64,000 bases of DNA from Haloarcula japonica DSM 6131 (lineage in GTDB: Archaea; Halobacteriota; Halobacteria; Halobacteriales; Haloarculaceae): contig NZ_AOLY01000007.1 in the NCBI RefSeq assembly GCF_000336635.1, positions 59,412 to 123,411 on the forward strand, given 5' to 3'. This document shows, in pieces, positions 1 through 9,764 of the stretch (the stretch's first letter is position 1; every line of letters begins with the position of its first letter). The position numbers and the translations under genes are program-made. The notes under the pieces were generated by a model. That model ran no database searches. It saw only the letters and a list, made by a program, of their open reading frames with translations, and was not told the DNA's origin.

Positions 1-1
1 C

Positions 2-682
2 CGGTCGCGTGTCCGATCAATCGAACCGGCCTCGCCAGCGGCCGGCGGCGTCGACACGATGGGCGGCGGCGCGGCGTCGATGCTGGCGACGGCAACGGAA
101 CCCGACGCTGGCCTGCGTGCCGTCCGGGAAGCCTATCGAGAGACGGTCATGGCGGTACCGCACTTCGAAGCTGAGTACGACGACTCGCTGGAAGCGAACA
201 TGTCGATGGAGTTCGGGCCGGAACTCGGCATGCAGATCGCGACGGGACCGCACCTGACCCCGCAGTTGTACGAGGCACTGCTGACCGCAAGTGAGGGGGC
301 ACGCGACGAACGTGAGACGCTGCTCCCGGCACTCGAACGCGAACGGGAGTCGTTACAGTCAGTGCGAGCGACACTCGACGACTGTGAACGCCGCGGGGCC
401 GCACTCGGCGCGAACGCACGCCGAACGACTGACGCAGCCCGTCTCGACAGCATCGACGCGCAGCTCGCCGAAATCGAAGCCGACTGCGAGGCGGCGGCAG
501 CGACCCGCCAACACCAACTCCACAGCCGGTCGGCCGCCGCCCTCTCAGGCGTTGATGAGACCAGTCTCGTTCGGTATCTCTACGACGGTTGTCCAGTGAC
601 GTGTCCGGCGCTCGCTGACACCATCGCCTGCCTCGACACGATCAGGCGGCATCGTCGTCACTGCATCGTCTCGACGAGCTAA
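2..682 (+). CDS. DUF7260-like coiled-coil protein, 5' end cut by window
   Basis: The reading frame is open from base 2, so the gene probably starts outside the window; the first ATG inside is at 59 (207 residues from there). The protein is Ala/Glu/Arg rich and mostly helical. A long stretch around residues 80-160 looks like a coiled coil. It ends in a small Cys-containing segment with CPVTCP. The layout (AYRETVMAVPHF near the start, FGPEL, LTPQLYEALL, then the coiled coil) matches my memory of the haloarchaeal DUF7260 family, whose function is unknown. It converges on the AbrB-PhoU gene with 41 bases between them. No signal peptide or membrane segment is visible in the part present. Confidence 0.7.
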   Translation, partial: RSRVRSIEPASPAAGGVDTMGGGAASMLATATEPDAGLRAVREAYRETVMAVPHFEAEYDDSLEANMSMEFGPELGMQIATGPHLTPQLYEALLTASEGARDERETLLPALERERESLQSVRATLDDCERRGAALGANARRTTDAARLDSIDAQLAEIEADCEAAAATRQHQLHSRSAAALSGVDETSLVRYLYDGCPVTCPALADTIACLDTIRRHRRHCIVSTS

Positions 683-723
683 GGCCACGGAACGACTGTC
701 TATAGTTTTCGCACTGCCGACGG

Positions 724-1728
724 TCAGGACTGCGGTCGCGGCGCGGCCTTCTGGAGCGCGCTCTCGGCGATGTTGCCGCCGTAGTCGGCGGTCCGGGACA
801 GGGAGTCGACGATGAGGCCCAGTACCTGTGCGCTCTGTGGGTCGAACTCACGGATCTGGCCGTCGACTTCGCGGGCGGTTCCGTCGACGTCAGGGATCTG
901 GCTCCGGGCCTCGTTTGCCAGTTCGACGGCTTCGTCGGAGTCCTCGGTCAACAGCGCATCCATCGCGGTTTCGGGGACGGCAATAGCCTCGGCTTCCAGT
1001 TGATCGAGGAGATTGGCAGTTTCGCCGGTGATTTCACCGATCTCCTGAGAGAGGCTGGCGATCTTGGTCGCGTGGTCGGCGATACGCTCAAGCTGGCGGG
1101 CACTGGACTGGAAATCGAACACGGTCTCGCGCGGGAAACCGATCTCGTCAGCTGTCGTCGGGTTTCGGAGGACAGTGCGAAACACGCGCGAAACCATGTA
1201 CCAGAGCCGGTCGACGTCGTCGTCGCGTTGCATCACGTCCGCCGCGAGGTCGTCGTCGTCCTCGATGAGCGCCTCGACGGCATCGGAGAGCATCGTCAGC
1301 GAAACCAGTCGCATTCGTGTGATCGCGTTGTGGACCGACAGTTCCGACGAATCGAGCAGGTCCTGCAGGACGACCCGGTCGGTCGTCTCCTCGATCATCT
1401 CTAAACCGACCAGTCCCTGGGTCGCATCGCGGATGATGCGACGCTGTTCGGCCGTTATCCGAGTCGCTTCGAGCTGGATGATGTCGAAGCCGCTGACGTA
1501 CATCGTCATCACCGCCCGCGTGAGTTCGTGCCTGTTTTCGAGTCCCTCCACGTCGAGACTGCCTTCCACGCGGCCGTTGTCCCGCTGTGGAGCGAGCAAC
1601 AGCAGGTCCCGTTCAGCGTGGAATTCGACGACGCTGCCCGCGCTCACGTCGTTTTCTGTCGCCCACTCTTTGGGTAGTGAGACGGTGTATGTCGACCCGC
1701 CCGTCACCTGGACCTTGCGTGTCTCCAT
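724..1728 (-). CDS. AbrB-PhoU fusion, phosphate uptake regulator
   Basis: 334 residues. Residues 1-45 form a SpoVT/AbrB-like DNA-binding fold with the conserved TYTVSLPKEWA segment. The rest holds PhoU-type helical repeats, including RQLERIADHATKIA and a C-terminal SRTADYGGNIAESAL. PhoU proteins act on Pst transporter signalling; the added AbrB domain suggests direct DNA binding. The gene faces the pstS operon divergently across a shared 328-base promoter region. It is a clear paralogue of the gene at 8661-9722, which ends the operon. Its TATA-like element (GATTTATATC on the minus strand, about 1752-1761) lies 24-33 bases upstream of the ATG, fitting a leaderless transcript. Function as a phosphate regulator is inferred from domains and position. 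Confidence 0.88.
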   Translation of the reverse strand: METRKVQVTGGSTYTVSLPKEWATENDVSAGSVVEFHAERDLLLLAPQRDNGRVEGSLDVEGLENRHELTRAVMTMYVSGFDIIQLEATRITAEQRRIIRDATQGLVGLEMIEETTDRVVLQDLLDSSELSVHNAITRMRLVSLTMLSDAVEALIEDDDDLAADVMQRDDDVDRLWYMVSRVFRTVLRNPTTADEIGFPRETVFDFQSSARQLERIADHATKIASLSQEIGEITGETANLLDQLEAEAIAVPETAMDALLTEDSDEAVELANEARSQIPDVDGTAREVDGQIREFDPQSAQVLGLIVDSLSRTADYGGNIAESALQKAAPRPQS

Positions 1729-2059
1729 GTGACTGCCACTCGTTCACGGGATGATATAAATCCACTCATATCTATATACTATATTGGGACTCTAATATTT
1801 GGGGACATATTTCCCGGCTGAGCGTCGATTTTTCGACGATATTCGCCGGTACAGGTGAGTTAAACGGCTGAAAAGCTACACCGAGGGCATTCATCCACAT
1901 GTAGTGTATTCGGGGCGCTAAAGGCATAATGACAACGTATTCGCTGATATATGCCTGCCAGTTTGTGGGTGTTTAGCATACTAGATATATATAGTAATAA
2001 CCCAATAGATATAGCTATCTTAGCAGATTACTTATTACCTGTCTCGCTGGACTCTGGTG
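1729..2059. promoter_or_regulatory. Divergent promoter region of the pst locus
   Basis: No gene is visible in this stretch, which is much richer in A and T than its surroundings. On the plus strand CCCAATA begins at 2001, GATTACTTATT follows at 2026, and the pstS ATG is at 2060. On the minus strand CCCAATA begins at 1788, GATTTATATC follows about 26 bases on, and the ATG is at 1728. The element-to-start distances are 59 and 60 bases. The GATT segments are placed as archaeal TATA boxes for leaderless messages. Short AT palindromes (AGATA-TAGC-TATCT at 2007-2020) lie next to the plus element. I read the two CCCAATA elements as activator or regulator sites for phosphate control; that is inference. 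Confidence 0.7.
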
Positions 2060-3211
2060 ATGGCGCACGATTCAGACGGGCTGGCAGAGTTCGTATCGCG
2101 GCGGAAATTCATCGCAACGACAGGTGCGACCAGCATCGCTGCAATCGCCGGCTGTTCCAGTGGCAGCGGCGACTCCGAGTCGGACGGGAGTTCCGGCGAG
2201 AGTGCGGACACCGAGGCGGTGTCGACGGAGATGGAAGCGACCGAAAGCACCGACGAGGGCGGTAGCTCCGGCGGTACCACCGCACTCGAATCCGGCGGCT
2301 CCTCGACGGTGTACCCCATCGCGAACACGGCGGCCTCCTACTGGAACGCCAACCGGCCGGCCAGCGACACCGAGTACTGGCCCCACGGCGAGTACGACAT
2401 CGACACGGAACAGAATCTCGCCGACTACTGGGCTGGGCTCTACGGGTTCGATGCCGGCGGTGAGGACGGCCCGCCGTTCCAGTTCACAGTCGGCCTTTCC
2501 CACTCCGGGACCGGCGTCGAGAAGGTCATGAACGGCCAGAACGACATCGGCAACTCCTCCGGGAACGTCGAGGACGAACTGCCGGACCGTGACTCCTACG
2601 AGCAGTTCGTCGACCACGTCGTCGGCGTGGACGGCCAGCCGCTGGTCGTCTCCCAGGAGATCGCCGACGCCGGCGTCGAGAAGATCACCGGTGACCAGCT
2701 CAAGGGCCTCTACAAGGGCGAAATCACCAACTGGAGCGAACTCGGTGGTCCGGACCGCGAGATTCAGGTGCTCGGCCGCGTCAAGGGCTCCGGGACGCGG
2801 ACCTCCTTCGTCTCCAACGTCTTCGGTAACCCTGAGGAAGATACCTCCGTCGCCAACCGCTACGGCCAGAACCAACGCCTCGCACAGGCCATCGCACAGG
2901 CCGACAACGCCATCAGCTACCTCGCGCTGGCGTTTATCGACACTGACGGCCTGGCACCCGTCGGACTGGAGTGGGAAGGGACGACCTACAGCTACCAGGA
3001 CGACGAGAACGGTCTGGACTCGAAGGCCTACCCACTCTCGCGTGACCTCCACATGTACACGTGGGAAGGCACCTCGGAGAAAGAGGCCGCAGTCATCAAC
3101 ATGATTCTGTCCGACTTCGGTCAGGACACCTTCGTCGCGCCGAACAACTACTTCAAGCTCGGCAAGCGCCGGAAGGAAGAGCAGCGCGCGAAGCTCCCTG
3201 ATCAGGTGTAA
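2060..3211 (+). CDS. pstS: Phosphate-binding lipoprotein PstS (Tat exported)
   Basis: 383 residues from ATG 2060; a GTG codon directly before it (2057) is an alternative. A Tat signal with SRRKF at 13-17 leads to a lipobox ending at Cys32 (AIAGC), followed by a Ser/Glu/Gly linker typical of surface lipoproteins of halophiles. The mature part has PstS signatures: GGSSTVYPIA near the N-terminus, LSHSGTGVEKVMNGQNDIGNSS, and GRVKGSGTRTSF for phosphate contacts. It captures inorganic phosphate outside the membrane and hands it to PstC/PstA. It is the first gene of the operon, 59 bases before pstC, and is read from the CCCAATA/TATA promoter. Confidence 0.96.
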   Translation: MAHDSDGLAEFVSRRKFIATTGATSIAAIAGCSSGSGDSESDGSSGESADTEAVSTEMEATESTDEGGSSGGTTALESGGSSTVYPIANTAASYWNANRPASDTEYWPHGEYDIDTEQNLADYWAGLYGFDAGGEDGPPFQFTVGLSHSGTGVEKVMNGQNDIGNSSGNVEDELPDRDSYEQFVDHVVGVDGQPLVVSQEIADAGVEKITGDQLKGLYKGEITNWSELGGPDREIQVLGRVKGSGTRTSFVSNVFGNPEEDTSVANRYGQNQRLAQAIAQADNAISYLALAFIDTDGLAPVGLEWEGTTYSYQDDENGLDSKAYPLSRDLHMYTWEGTSEKEAAVINMILSDFGQDTFVAPNNYFKLGKRRKEEQRAKLPDQV

Positions 3212-3270
3212 TCGACCGCAACCGAGAATAGTCGAACGACTGTCGACCGTGTCGGTCGATTTTCCATACT

Positions 3271-4392
3271 ATGACAGAGGACATACCTACGACGGAAGGC
3301 GAGGCGGTGTCGAGCGGGGACAGAGCCGATGGGTCGACGCTCGCCGTCGGCGCAATAGCGACGACGCTGGTGGCGACGATTCTCGTCTTCCTGTTTCGGC
3401 CGGCCCTTGCGTTGCCCATGCTGCTGGCGTTCGTGTTCGTCACGGCGGTCGGCTGGGTCACCTATCAGGCCGAGGTTGCACGCCTGCTCACGCTGGTCGC
3501 GACTATCCTCACGGTGCTGACCGTCGCGTTCATCACGTTCTTCCTGTTCGCGAGCGCGCTGCCGGCGTTTCTCGAACACGGGACTGGATTGCTACTGATT
3601 CCGGAACAGGGCGGGGAGGCCCGCTGGTTCTTCTGGCTCGAAAACGTCTTGCCGTCTGATCCGACGTACTGGAACCCGCTTAGCGGGGCCTACTCGCTGA
3701 TACCGATGATCTGGGCGACGGTGGTCGTCACCGTCATCGCAGGCGCGGTGGCGGGGCCGCTCGGCCTGTTCGGCGCGCTGTTCATCGCCGAGGTCGCCAG
3801 CGACCGCCTGCGGGAGCTCATCAAGCCCGGCGTGGAGATTCTGGCCGGCATCCCCTCTATCGTCTACGGGTTCATCGGGTTTCAGGTGCTGAACGGCTTC
3901 ATCCAGACGAACTTTCTCGACGACGGGGCGAGCTTCCTCATCGCCGGCATCGTCGTGGGCGTGATGGCGCTACCGACGGTCGTCTCCGTCGGCGAGGACG
4001 CCCTCTCCAGCGTCCCCCAGTCGATGGGTGACGGCTCCGTCGCCATGGGCGCGACCGAGTGGCAGACGATGAAAAGTATCTCCATCCCGGCGGCGTTCTC
4101 GGGCATCTCGGCGGCCGTCATTCTCGGTCTGGGCCGGGCCATCGGCGAGACGATGGCCGTCGCCGCGATCATGGCCTCGGGGACGCAGTTCGCCGACCCA
4201 CTGTTCGACATCTTCGACGCGAACGCGACGCTGACCAGTCTGATCGCGACTCAGTACGGGAGCGCGTCCGAGAGCACCGTCGACGTGCTGTTCGTCGCCG
4301 GCGTCATGCTGTTCGTCATCGTTGCCGGGATGAGCATCGTCTCGCAGTACATCGAGCGACGCATGCAGCGGAAACTGAAGGGGCAACAATGA
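3271..4392 (+). CDS. pstC: Phosphate ABC transporter permease PstC
   Basis: 373 residues with about seven to eight hydrophobic segments. The first 110 residues hold extra N-terminal helices. The ABC permease core shows the cytoplasmic EAA loop as MGATEWQTMKSISIPAAF followed by GLGRAIGETMAV, which is diagnostic of PstC/PstA-type permeases. It forms the membrane channel for phosphate together with PstA. Its stop codon overlaps the pstA start (ATGA at 4389-4392), so translation is probably coupled. Confidence 0.95.
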   Translation: MTEDIPTTEGEAVSSGDRADGSTLAVGAIATTLVATILVFLFRPALALPMLLAFVFVTAVGWVTYQAEVARLLTLVATILTVLTVAFITFFLFASALPAFLEHGTGLLLIPEQGGEARWFFWLENVLPSDPTYWNPLSGAYSLIPMIWATVVVTVIAGAVAGPLGLFGALFIAEVASDRLRELIKPGVEILAGIPSIVYGFIGFQVLNGFIQTNFLDDGASFLIAGIVVGVMALPTVVSVGEDALSSVPQSMGDGSVAMGATEWQTMKSISIPAAFSGISAAVILGLGRAIGETMAVAAIMASGTQFADPLFDIFDANATLTSLIATQYGSASESTVDVLFVAGVMLFVIVAGMSIVSQYIERRMQRKLKGQQ

Positions 4393-7043
4393 GTGACGCC
4401 TACGCGACGACGGACCGACTCGTCAGTGCCGACTCGAACGTCTACGACAGAGGGCTCGATACGGCAATCGCGCTGAGCGTCATCGGCTTCACGCTCGGGC
4501 TCGTCACGCTCGTGAACCTGGTCCCGCCCGGTGCCAGCGGCAGTGCCCTCACCACGGCGCTTGGGACACTGCTTGCTGTCGTCGTTGGGGCAGTCGGAAT
4601 CACCGGCCTCGCCTCCTACACCAACGTCGTCCCGGTCACCTCACAACGAGTGCGCGGCATCGGGCTGGGCCTCGTCGTCTCGACGCTTGCGTTGACCGCG
4701 CTTGCCGCGGTCCTTCCGGTGACGATGGCGACGCTGCTTGGAATCGTGTTGCTGGCCGAAGCGCTGGCGATCACTGCCGCCGGTGTCTCCTCCCGGCTCG
4801 AACTCGTGGACACGGAACCAAACATGAGCGCCGGGCTCCTCTCCGGTGGCGCGCTCGGCGCGGTCGGTCTTGCTATGGGGGCCGCCGTCGGCGGTGCGCT
4901 CACCGGTTCCGGTTCGCTCCTGTGGCTCGTCGGGGCTGTCGTCGCCGGCGTCGGCCTGTTCCTGCTGGCGATTCTCCCCCGCGAGGACCTCGGTTCGACG
5001 CTCCCGACGGCTATCGTGGTCGGCGCGCTCGGGCTGACAATCGTGACCGGCACTATCGGTGTCGGCTGGCAGTGGAACCCGCAGACGCTCTCCGGTGGTT
5101 TCACCGGCGGCGCGGTCATCCCGGTGTTCCTCCTGGTCGGGACGCTCCTGTCGGCCTGGTCGGCCGCCAAGTGCCGGGCCGGGTTCGGCGCTCGTGGCCG
5201 CGAGTACGGGGCCTTCCTCGTTATCAACCTCAACGCCTTCCTGATGGTGGCCGTGATGGCGACAATCGTCGTGTTCGTGACGATCAAGGGCGTCGGCTAC
5301 GCCGTCCACGGGCTCTCGGTCGGCGCGCTCACCGCACTGGTCCTCCTGACGCCAGCCCTTCTCGCCGCGGTCCAGTTCGCTCGCACACCTGCGGGCACGA
5401 ACGACTGGAACGCCGGCGCTCGACAGCTGTTCCGGGTCCTCCCGCTGGCGGCGATCGGCGCGCTTGCCGCGATGTTTGCGAGCGTCCTCGTCACTGGGAC
5501 CCCGTTACGCTATGCCTACGACTACACTGTTCAGGTCAACCGACAGGGGCAGGCCCTCGATACGGCAATCGCGGTGACGCCGGACACGTCCATCGGGACG
5601 CTGTTGCTCATCGCGCCGGCGCTACTGCTCGCAGTCACGTTCTTCCGGTCGTTCGGCTCGCTCCGCAACGTCGGGACGCAGTCCGAACGGGCCGACTCGG
5701 TTCGACAGGCTGTCCCGACCGTGGTGCTCGGACTGGTCGTTCTCATCGGCTTCTTCCTCGTGTTCGGCCCGGCTCCGTTCGGCTTCCCCCTCAACGAGAC
5801 GCTTGCGTTCGCCGCCGTCGTCGCCGGATCGGTCGCCGCGGGCGGTCTAGCGGTCTCTCCGCTCGTCGGCGTGCTCGCAAGCGACGGGCCGACGTTGGCG
5901 GAGAGCGCACAGCGCGAGGCACCGCTGTTCACGCTGGGAGTGTTCGGTGGACTTGGGCTGCTACTGGCCACGCTGTTGCTCCAGCCAGTTGCCGGCATCA
6001 ATCCGCGAGTCGGTCCGGTGAACCTCGTGCCTGCGGTCGCTCTCGGGGCCGCTGTCGCTTCGCTCGCACTGGCGACGCTCACGACTGTCGCAAAGCGGTC
6101 CAGCGAAGAGACGATCACCCGCCGGCTGCTCACCGAGGAGACGCGGCTCGGCCTCGTCGGCGCGGCCGGCTTCACCGCGCTCGTCGGCCTCCACGTGGCC
6201 GTTACCGGGACATCGTTCAACGTTCTCGGCGTCTCCATCGCCAATGAAGGGAGCCTCTCGTGGCCGATGGTGATGCAGGCCTACATTCCGCTGGGGGCCG
6301 AGCCTGGCGGTATCATGCCTGCCATCATCGGCACAGTGTGGCTGGTCGTCGGCGCGACGCTGTTCGCGGTCCCGCTCGGGGTCGGTGCGGCGGTGTTCCT
6401 CACCGAGTACGCCGAACAGGGCCAGTTCACCGCGCTCGTCGAAATCGCGACGAACGCGCTCTGGAGCACGCCGAGCATCGTCTTCGGCCTGTTCGGGGCG
6501 GCGTTCCTGATTCCCCGGTTGGGCGGCGACGAGTCCCTGCTGGCCGGGATGCTGGTACTCGGCTTCATGCTCCTGCCGCTGGTACTCATCACCTCGCGGG
6601 AGTCCATCAAGGCCGTCCCCGACGAGTACCGGGACGCCAGCGCAGCGCTGGGTGTGACCCAGTGGGAGACGATCAAGAGCGTCGTCCTGCCGGCGGCGAT
6701 GCCGGGGGTCATCACCGGCGTCATCCTCGGCGTCGGCCGCATCGCTGGCGAGACCGCCCCGCTCATACTCGTACTCGGGTCGACGCTGAACGCGACGGCG
6801 GCGGTCGATGTCATCGATGGCTTCCGCTTCGTCTCGGGACCGCCCTTTATCGCCAACGACGCCTTGCTGACGGCCTCGGCGTCGCTCCCGACGCAGGTGT
6901 GGGCCGTCATCGCGGCCGGGGTGTCGGGGTCGCCACAGATGGGGTGGGCGACGGCGTTTATCCTGCTGATGGTCGTGCTGACGTTCTACGCGGTCGGTAT
7001 CACGGCGCGGACGTACTTCCGGAGGAAACTCAACTATGAGTGA
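4389..7043 (+). CDS. pstA: Phosphate ABC transporter permease PstA, greatly enlarged
   Basis: 884 residues from the ATG that overlaps the pstC stop; the frame stays open further upstream but inside pstC. Only about the last 315 residues match a usual PstA, with an EAA loop [20 protein letters not shown] and [12 protein letters not shown] around residues 755-800. The first 570 or so residues are a chain of hydrophobic, Gly/Ala/Val-rich segments, well over ten likely membrane spans, with no motif I recognise. A normal PstA is roughly 280-320 residues. The C-terminus overlaps pstB by eight bases. The permease call is firm; the role of the extension is unknown (energetics, oligomer stability or sensing are all possible). 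Confidence 0.93.
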   Translation: MSDAYATTDRLVSADSNVYDRGLDTAIALSVIGFTLGLVTLVNLVPPGASGSALTTALGTLLAVVVGAVGITGLASYTNVVPVTSQRVRGIGLGLVVSTLALTALAAVLPVTMATLLGIVLLAEALAITAAGVSSRLELVDTEPNMSAGLLSGGALGAVGLAMGAAVGGALTGSGSLLWLVGAVVAGVGLFLLAILPREDLGSTLPTAIVVGALGLTIVTGTIGVGWQWNPQTLSGGFTGGAVIPVFLLVGTLLSAWSAAKCRAGFGARGREYGAFLVINLNAFLMVAVMATIVVFVTIKGVGYAVHGLSVGALTALVLLTPALLAAVQFARTPAGTNDWNAGARQLFRVLPLAAIGALAAMFASVLVTGTPLRYAYDYTVQVNRQGQALDTAIAVTPDTSIGTLLLIAPALLLAVTFFRSFGSLRNVGTQSERADSVRQAVPTVVLGLVVLIGFFLVFGPAPFGFPLNETLAFAAVVAGSVAAGGLAVSPLVGVLASDGPTLAESAQREAPLFTLGVFGGLGLLLATLLLQPVAGINPRVGPVNLVPAVALGAAVASLALATLTTVAKRSSEETITRRLLTEETRLGLVGAAGFTALVGLHVAVTGTSFNVLGVSIANEGSLSWPMVMQAYIPLGAEPGGIMPAIIGTVWLVVGATLFAVPLGVGAAVFLTEYAEQGQFTALVEIATNALWSTPSIVFGLFGAAFLIPRLGGDESLLAGMLVLGFMLLPLVLITSRESIKAVPDEYRDASAALGVTQWETIKSVVLPAAMPGVITGVILGVGRIAGETAPLILVLGSTLNATAAVDVIDGFRFVSGPPFIANDALLTASASLPTQVWAVIAAGVSGSPQMGWATAFILLMVVLTFYAVGITARTYFRRKLNYE

Positions 7044-7977
7044 TAGCATCAACACGGAGACGAGCACGGACACGGAAACGAACGGCGAGCAGACGGTCAC
7101 GACCGCCTCGCCAAGCGCCGAGACGACGGCCGGCGAGAGCGACGAGCGGGTCCGCGAGGAGTGGCGGCAGTACGAGTTCGCTGGCGACGCGAAGCTCTCG
7201 GTCGAGAACCTCGACGTCTGGTACGGCGACGACCACGCGCTGAAAGACGTCTCGATGGAGATCCCCGAGAACAGCGTCACGGCGCTCATCGGCCCGTCCG
7301 GGTGTGGTAAGTCGACGTACCTGCGGTGTCTGAACCGGATGAACGACCGCATCAAGGCCGCCCGCATCGACGGCTCGGTCGAACTGGAAGGCACCGAGAT
7401 CTACGACCCCAACGCCAACCTCGTCGAACTCCGCAAACGCATCGGGATGGTGTTCCAGTCGCCGAACCCGTTCCCGAAATCCATCCGGGAGAACATCTCA
7501 TACGGTCCCCGCAAGCACGGCGACATCAACAAGGGCCTGCTCGCACGCCTGTTCGGCCGTGACGACACCGAAAAAGAAGGGGCACTCGTCGAGCGCTCGC
7601 TGAAACAGGCCGCGCTGTGGGACGAGGTCAGCGACCGTCTCGACGACAACGCACTCGGGCTCTCCGGCGGCCAGCAACAGCGGCTCTGTATCGCCCGCTG
7701 TCTGGCCGTCGACCCCGAGGTCATCCTGATGGACGAGCCGGCGTCGGCGCTTGACCCGATCGCCACGTCGAAAATCGAGGACCTCGTCGAGGAGCTGTCG
7801 AAGGACTACACGGTCGTCATCGTCACCCACAACATGCAGCAGGCGGCCCGTATCTCCGACCAGACTGCTGTGTTCCTCACTGGTGGCGAACTCGTCGAGT
7901 ACGACGACACGGACAAGATCTTCGAGAACCCCGAGAGCCAGCGCGTCGAGGACTACATCACCGGCAAGTTCGGGTGA
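7036..7977 (+). CDS. pstB: Phosphate ABC transporter ATPase PstB
   Basis: 313 residues. Residues 1-50 are an acidic Thr/Glu-rich tail not needed by the family core. The ABC domain follows: Walker A GPSGCGKS at 86-93, Q-loop in [12 protein letters not shown], signature [15 protein letters not shown], Walker [14 protein letters not shown], and the H-loop in [28 protein letters not shown] is typical of PstB. A short charged insertion ([17 protein letters not shown]) sits between Q-loop and signature. It drives phosphate import by ATP hydrolysis on the cytoplasmic side of PstCA. It overlaps pstA by eight bases and is followed after three bases by phoU. Confidence 0.97.
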   Translation: MSDSINTETSTDTETNGEQTVTTASPSAETTAGESDERVREEWRQYEFAGDAKLSVENLDVWYGDDHALKDVSMEIPENSVTALIGPSGCGKSTYLRCLNRMNDRIKAARIDGSVELEGTEIYDPNANLVELRKRIGMVFQSPNPFPKSIRENISYGPRKHGDINKGLLARLFGRDDTEKEGALVERSLKQAALWDEVSDRLDDNALGLSGGQQQRLCIARCLAVDPEVILMDEPASALDPIATSKIEDLVEELSKDYTVVIVTHNMQQAARISDQTAVFLTGGELVEYDDTDKIFENPESQRVEDYITGKFG

Positions 7978-7980
7978 CCC

Positions 7981-8658
7981 ATGTCGCGCGAGTCGTACCA
8001 GCAACTGCTGGACGAACTCCGGGAGCACGTGGTCGAGATGGGCGACCTCGTCGTCGAGCGACTCGAAGCGGCGCTCACTGCGCTCCGGACCGTCAACCGG
8101 GAGATGGCGCAGTCTGTCATCGACGGCGACGACGACATAAACGAGCTGTATCTGGCCCTCGAAGCCGACTGCATCGACCTCTTTGCCCTCCAGCAGCCGG
8201 TCGCGACCGACCTCCGATTTATCGCCGCCTCGTTCAAGATTATCACTGACCTCGAACGCATCGCGGACCTCGCCACGAACCTCGCAGCGTACGCACAGTC
8301 CGCCGACCGTCGACTCACACCCGAGGTCGACGTCGATACGATCGGCCGCGAAGCCACTGAGATGGTCGAGCGCAGTATCGACGCCTACGAACGGGAAGAT
8401 ATCGAGGAATGCCGCGATATCGCGGCTGACGACGACGCGCTTGACGCGCTCTGTCAGCGGGCCAGCGAAACCGTCGCCCGGGACCTCATCGAACGAGAGG
8501 CCGACACGAACGACGGCTGGGCGGTCGAGCAACTACTCGACGACGTGTCCCGACTTCTGTTGACGGTGCGGGACCTCGAACGGGTCGGCGACCACGCTGT
8601 CAACATCGCGGCACGCACCCTGTATATGGTCGAAACTGATTCGGAACTCATCTATTAA
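7981..8658 (+). CDS. phoU: PhoU, phosphate signalling protein
   Basis: 225 residues, close to the normal PhoU length. Two three-helix PhoU repeats are visible. The first runs from about residue 15 and carries QQPVATDLRFIAASFKIITDLERIADLATNLA; the second carries LLLTVRDLERVGDHAVNIAARTLYM. The acidic E/DxxxD motifs that bind metal clusters in PhoU are present in both. It links PstB activity to the phosphate response. It sits between pstB and the AbrB-PhoU gene, two bases before the latter. Confidence 0.95.
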   Translation: MSRESYQQLLDELREHVVEMGDLVVERLEAALTALRTVNREMAQSVIDGDDDINELYLALEADCIDLFALQQPVATDLRFIAASFKIITDLERIADLATNLAAYAQSADRRLTPEVDVDTIGREATEMVERSIDAYEREDIEECRDIAADDDALDALCQRASETVARDLIEREADTNDGWAVEQLLDDVSRLLLTVRDLERVGDHAVNIAARTLYMVETDSELIY

Positions 8659-8660
8659 CC

Positions 8661-9722
8661 ATGGAAACCCGAAAGATACAGACTGTCGGCGGCGGCACGT
8701 ACACCGTTTCGCTGCCGAAAGAGTGGGCCGAATCGGAGAACTGTACGGCCGGGACGACGGTGAACCTCCACACGCACATCGACGGGCTACTGGTGATTCA
8801 GACCCCCGAGTCCCGGACGTCAGCGCGGAACCGCGTTACGCTCGAAGCCGGGACTGACGACCCGGCCGAGATCGAGCAGTTGCTTCGGGCAGCCTACGCC
8901 GCCGGCGTCGAGTCCGTCGCCCTCGAAGTCCCCGATGGCTACACCGACGAACAATTTCAGGCCATCGAACGCGTCACCCGGAACCTGACCGGTGTAACCA
9001 TCGCCGAAGAGACCGAAACGCAAGTGACGGTCCAGACGTTGCTCGACGCGGGCGAAGTGTCGGTCAGGCAGTCGGTTCGCCAGCTCCAGTTCGTCGCCCT
9101 GTCGATGCATCGGGACGCGATGGCTGCCCTCACAACCGGAACGAACAGCGACCGGTGGGACGACCGCGACGAGCAGGCCGACCGGCTGTACGCCATGATC
9201 GACCGCTACTTCGAGCGGGGACTGGCACGGCTCGACGAGATCGACGCGCTCGGGCTGACGCGCCCCGAACTGTTCACCCTCTGGGGAACCGCGAACGAAC
9301 TCGAACGCGTGGCCGACCACGCCGAGCGAATCGGGACTGTCGCCGACCAGCTCGACGACCGGCCCGACGAGTGCATCCTCACAGCCCTCGAAGATATCGC
9401 TCAGGAAGTCCGCACCGTCGTCGAGGACGCTGTCCGTGTCATCATCGGCGACGCCTGCATCGCTACTGCTCGACAGACGCTAGCCGCGCGCCGGGCCGTA
9501 CGCCAGCGGATAACCAGTCTCGACCGCCAACTGTTCGAATCGGGTGACGCCGACTACCGGCTCACTCGCGCCCTCGATAGCCTCGCCAGAACGGCGGAAC
9601 ACGGCGGGAACATCGCCGAGTTCGGGCTTCGGATGGCCGTCCGCGACGGCGCGCTCACGGCTGACAAAGCCGACACTGACGAGGCAAACACGCCGAGTTC
9701 AACAGCCGAAACGGAGTCCTGA
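8661..9722 (+). CDS. AbrB-PhoU fusion, phosphate uptake regulator (second copy)
   Basis: 353 residues. The N-terminal AbrB-like segment (GGGTYTVSLPKEWAE) is almost the same as in the divergent gene at 724-1728; 19 of the first 23 residues agree. The rest has PhoU-type repeats (ANELERVADHAERIGTVA; LDSLARTAEHGGNIAEFGL) and a disordered Thr/Glu/Asp tail absent from the paralogue. It starts two bases after phoU, so it is surely co-transcribed with the pst operon. The two copies differ in position: one inside the operon, one facing it, which suggests a feedback pair. DNA binding is inferred from the domain. Confidence 0.88.
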   Translation: METRKIQTVGGGTYTVSLPKEWAESENCTAGTTVNLHTHIDGLLVIQTPESRTSARNRVTLEAGTDDPAEIEQLLRAAYAAGVESVALEVPDGYTDEQFQAIERVTRNLTGVTIAEETETQVTVQTLLDAGEVSVRQSVRQLQFVALSMHRDAMAALTTGTNSDRWDDRDEQADRLYAMIDRYFERGLARLDEIDALGLTRPELFTLWGTANELERVADHAERIGTVADQLDDRPDECILTALEDIAQEVRTVVEDAVRVIIGDACIATARQTLAARRAVRQRITSLDRQLFESGDADYRLTRALDSLARTAEHGGNIAEFGLRMAVRDGALTADKADTDEANTPSSTAETES

Positions 9723-9764
9723 CGAACGCAAAGCACACAAGGGCCATCGGTTCGGAGACTCGCT

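Noticed and set aside
2072..7394. Long open frames antisense to pstS and pstA (for example 2072-3052 and 5961-7394 on the minus strand)
   Set aside because: They mirror GC-rich codons of the real genes. Their translations are low-complexity Arg/Asp/Val strings without motifs, while the plus-strand frames have full Pst signatures.
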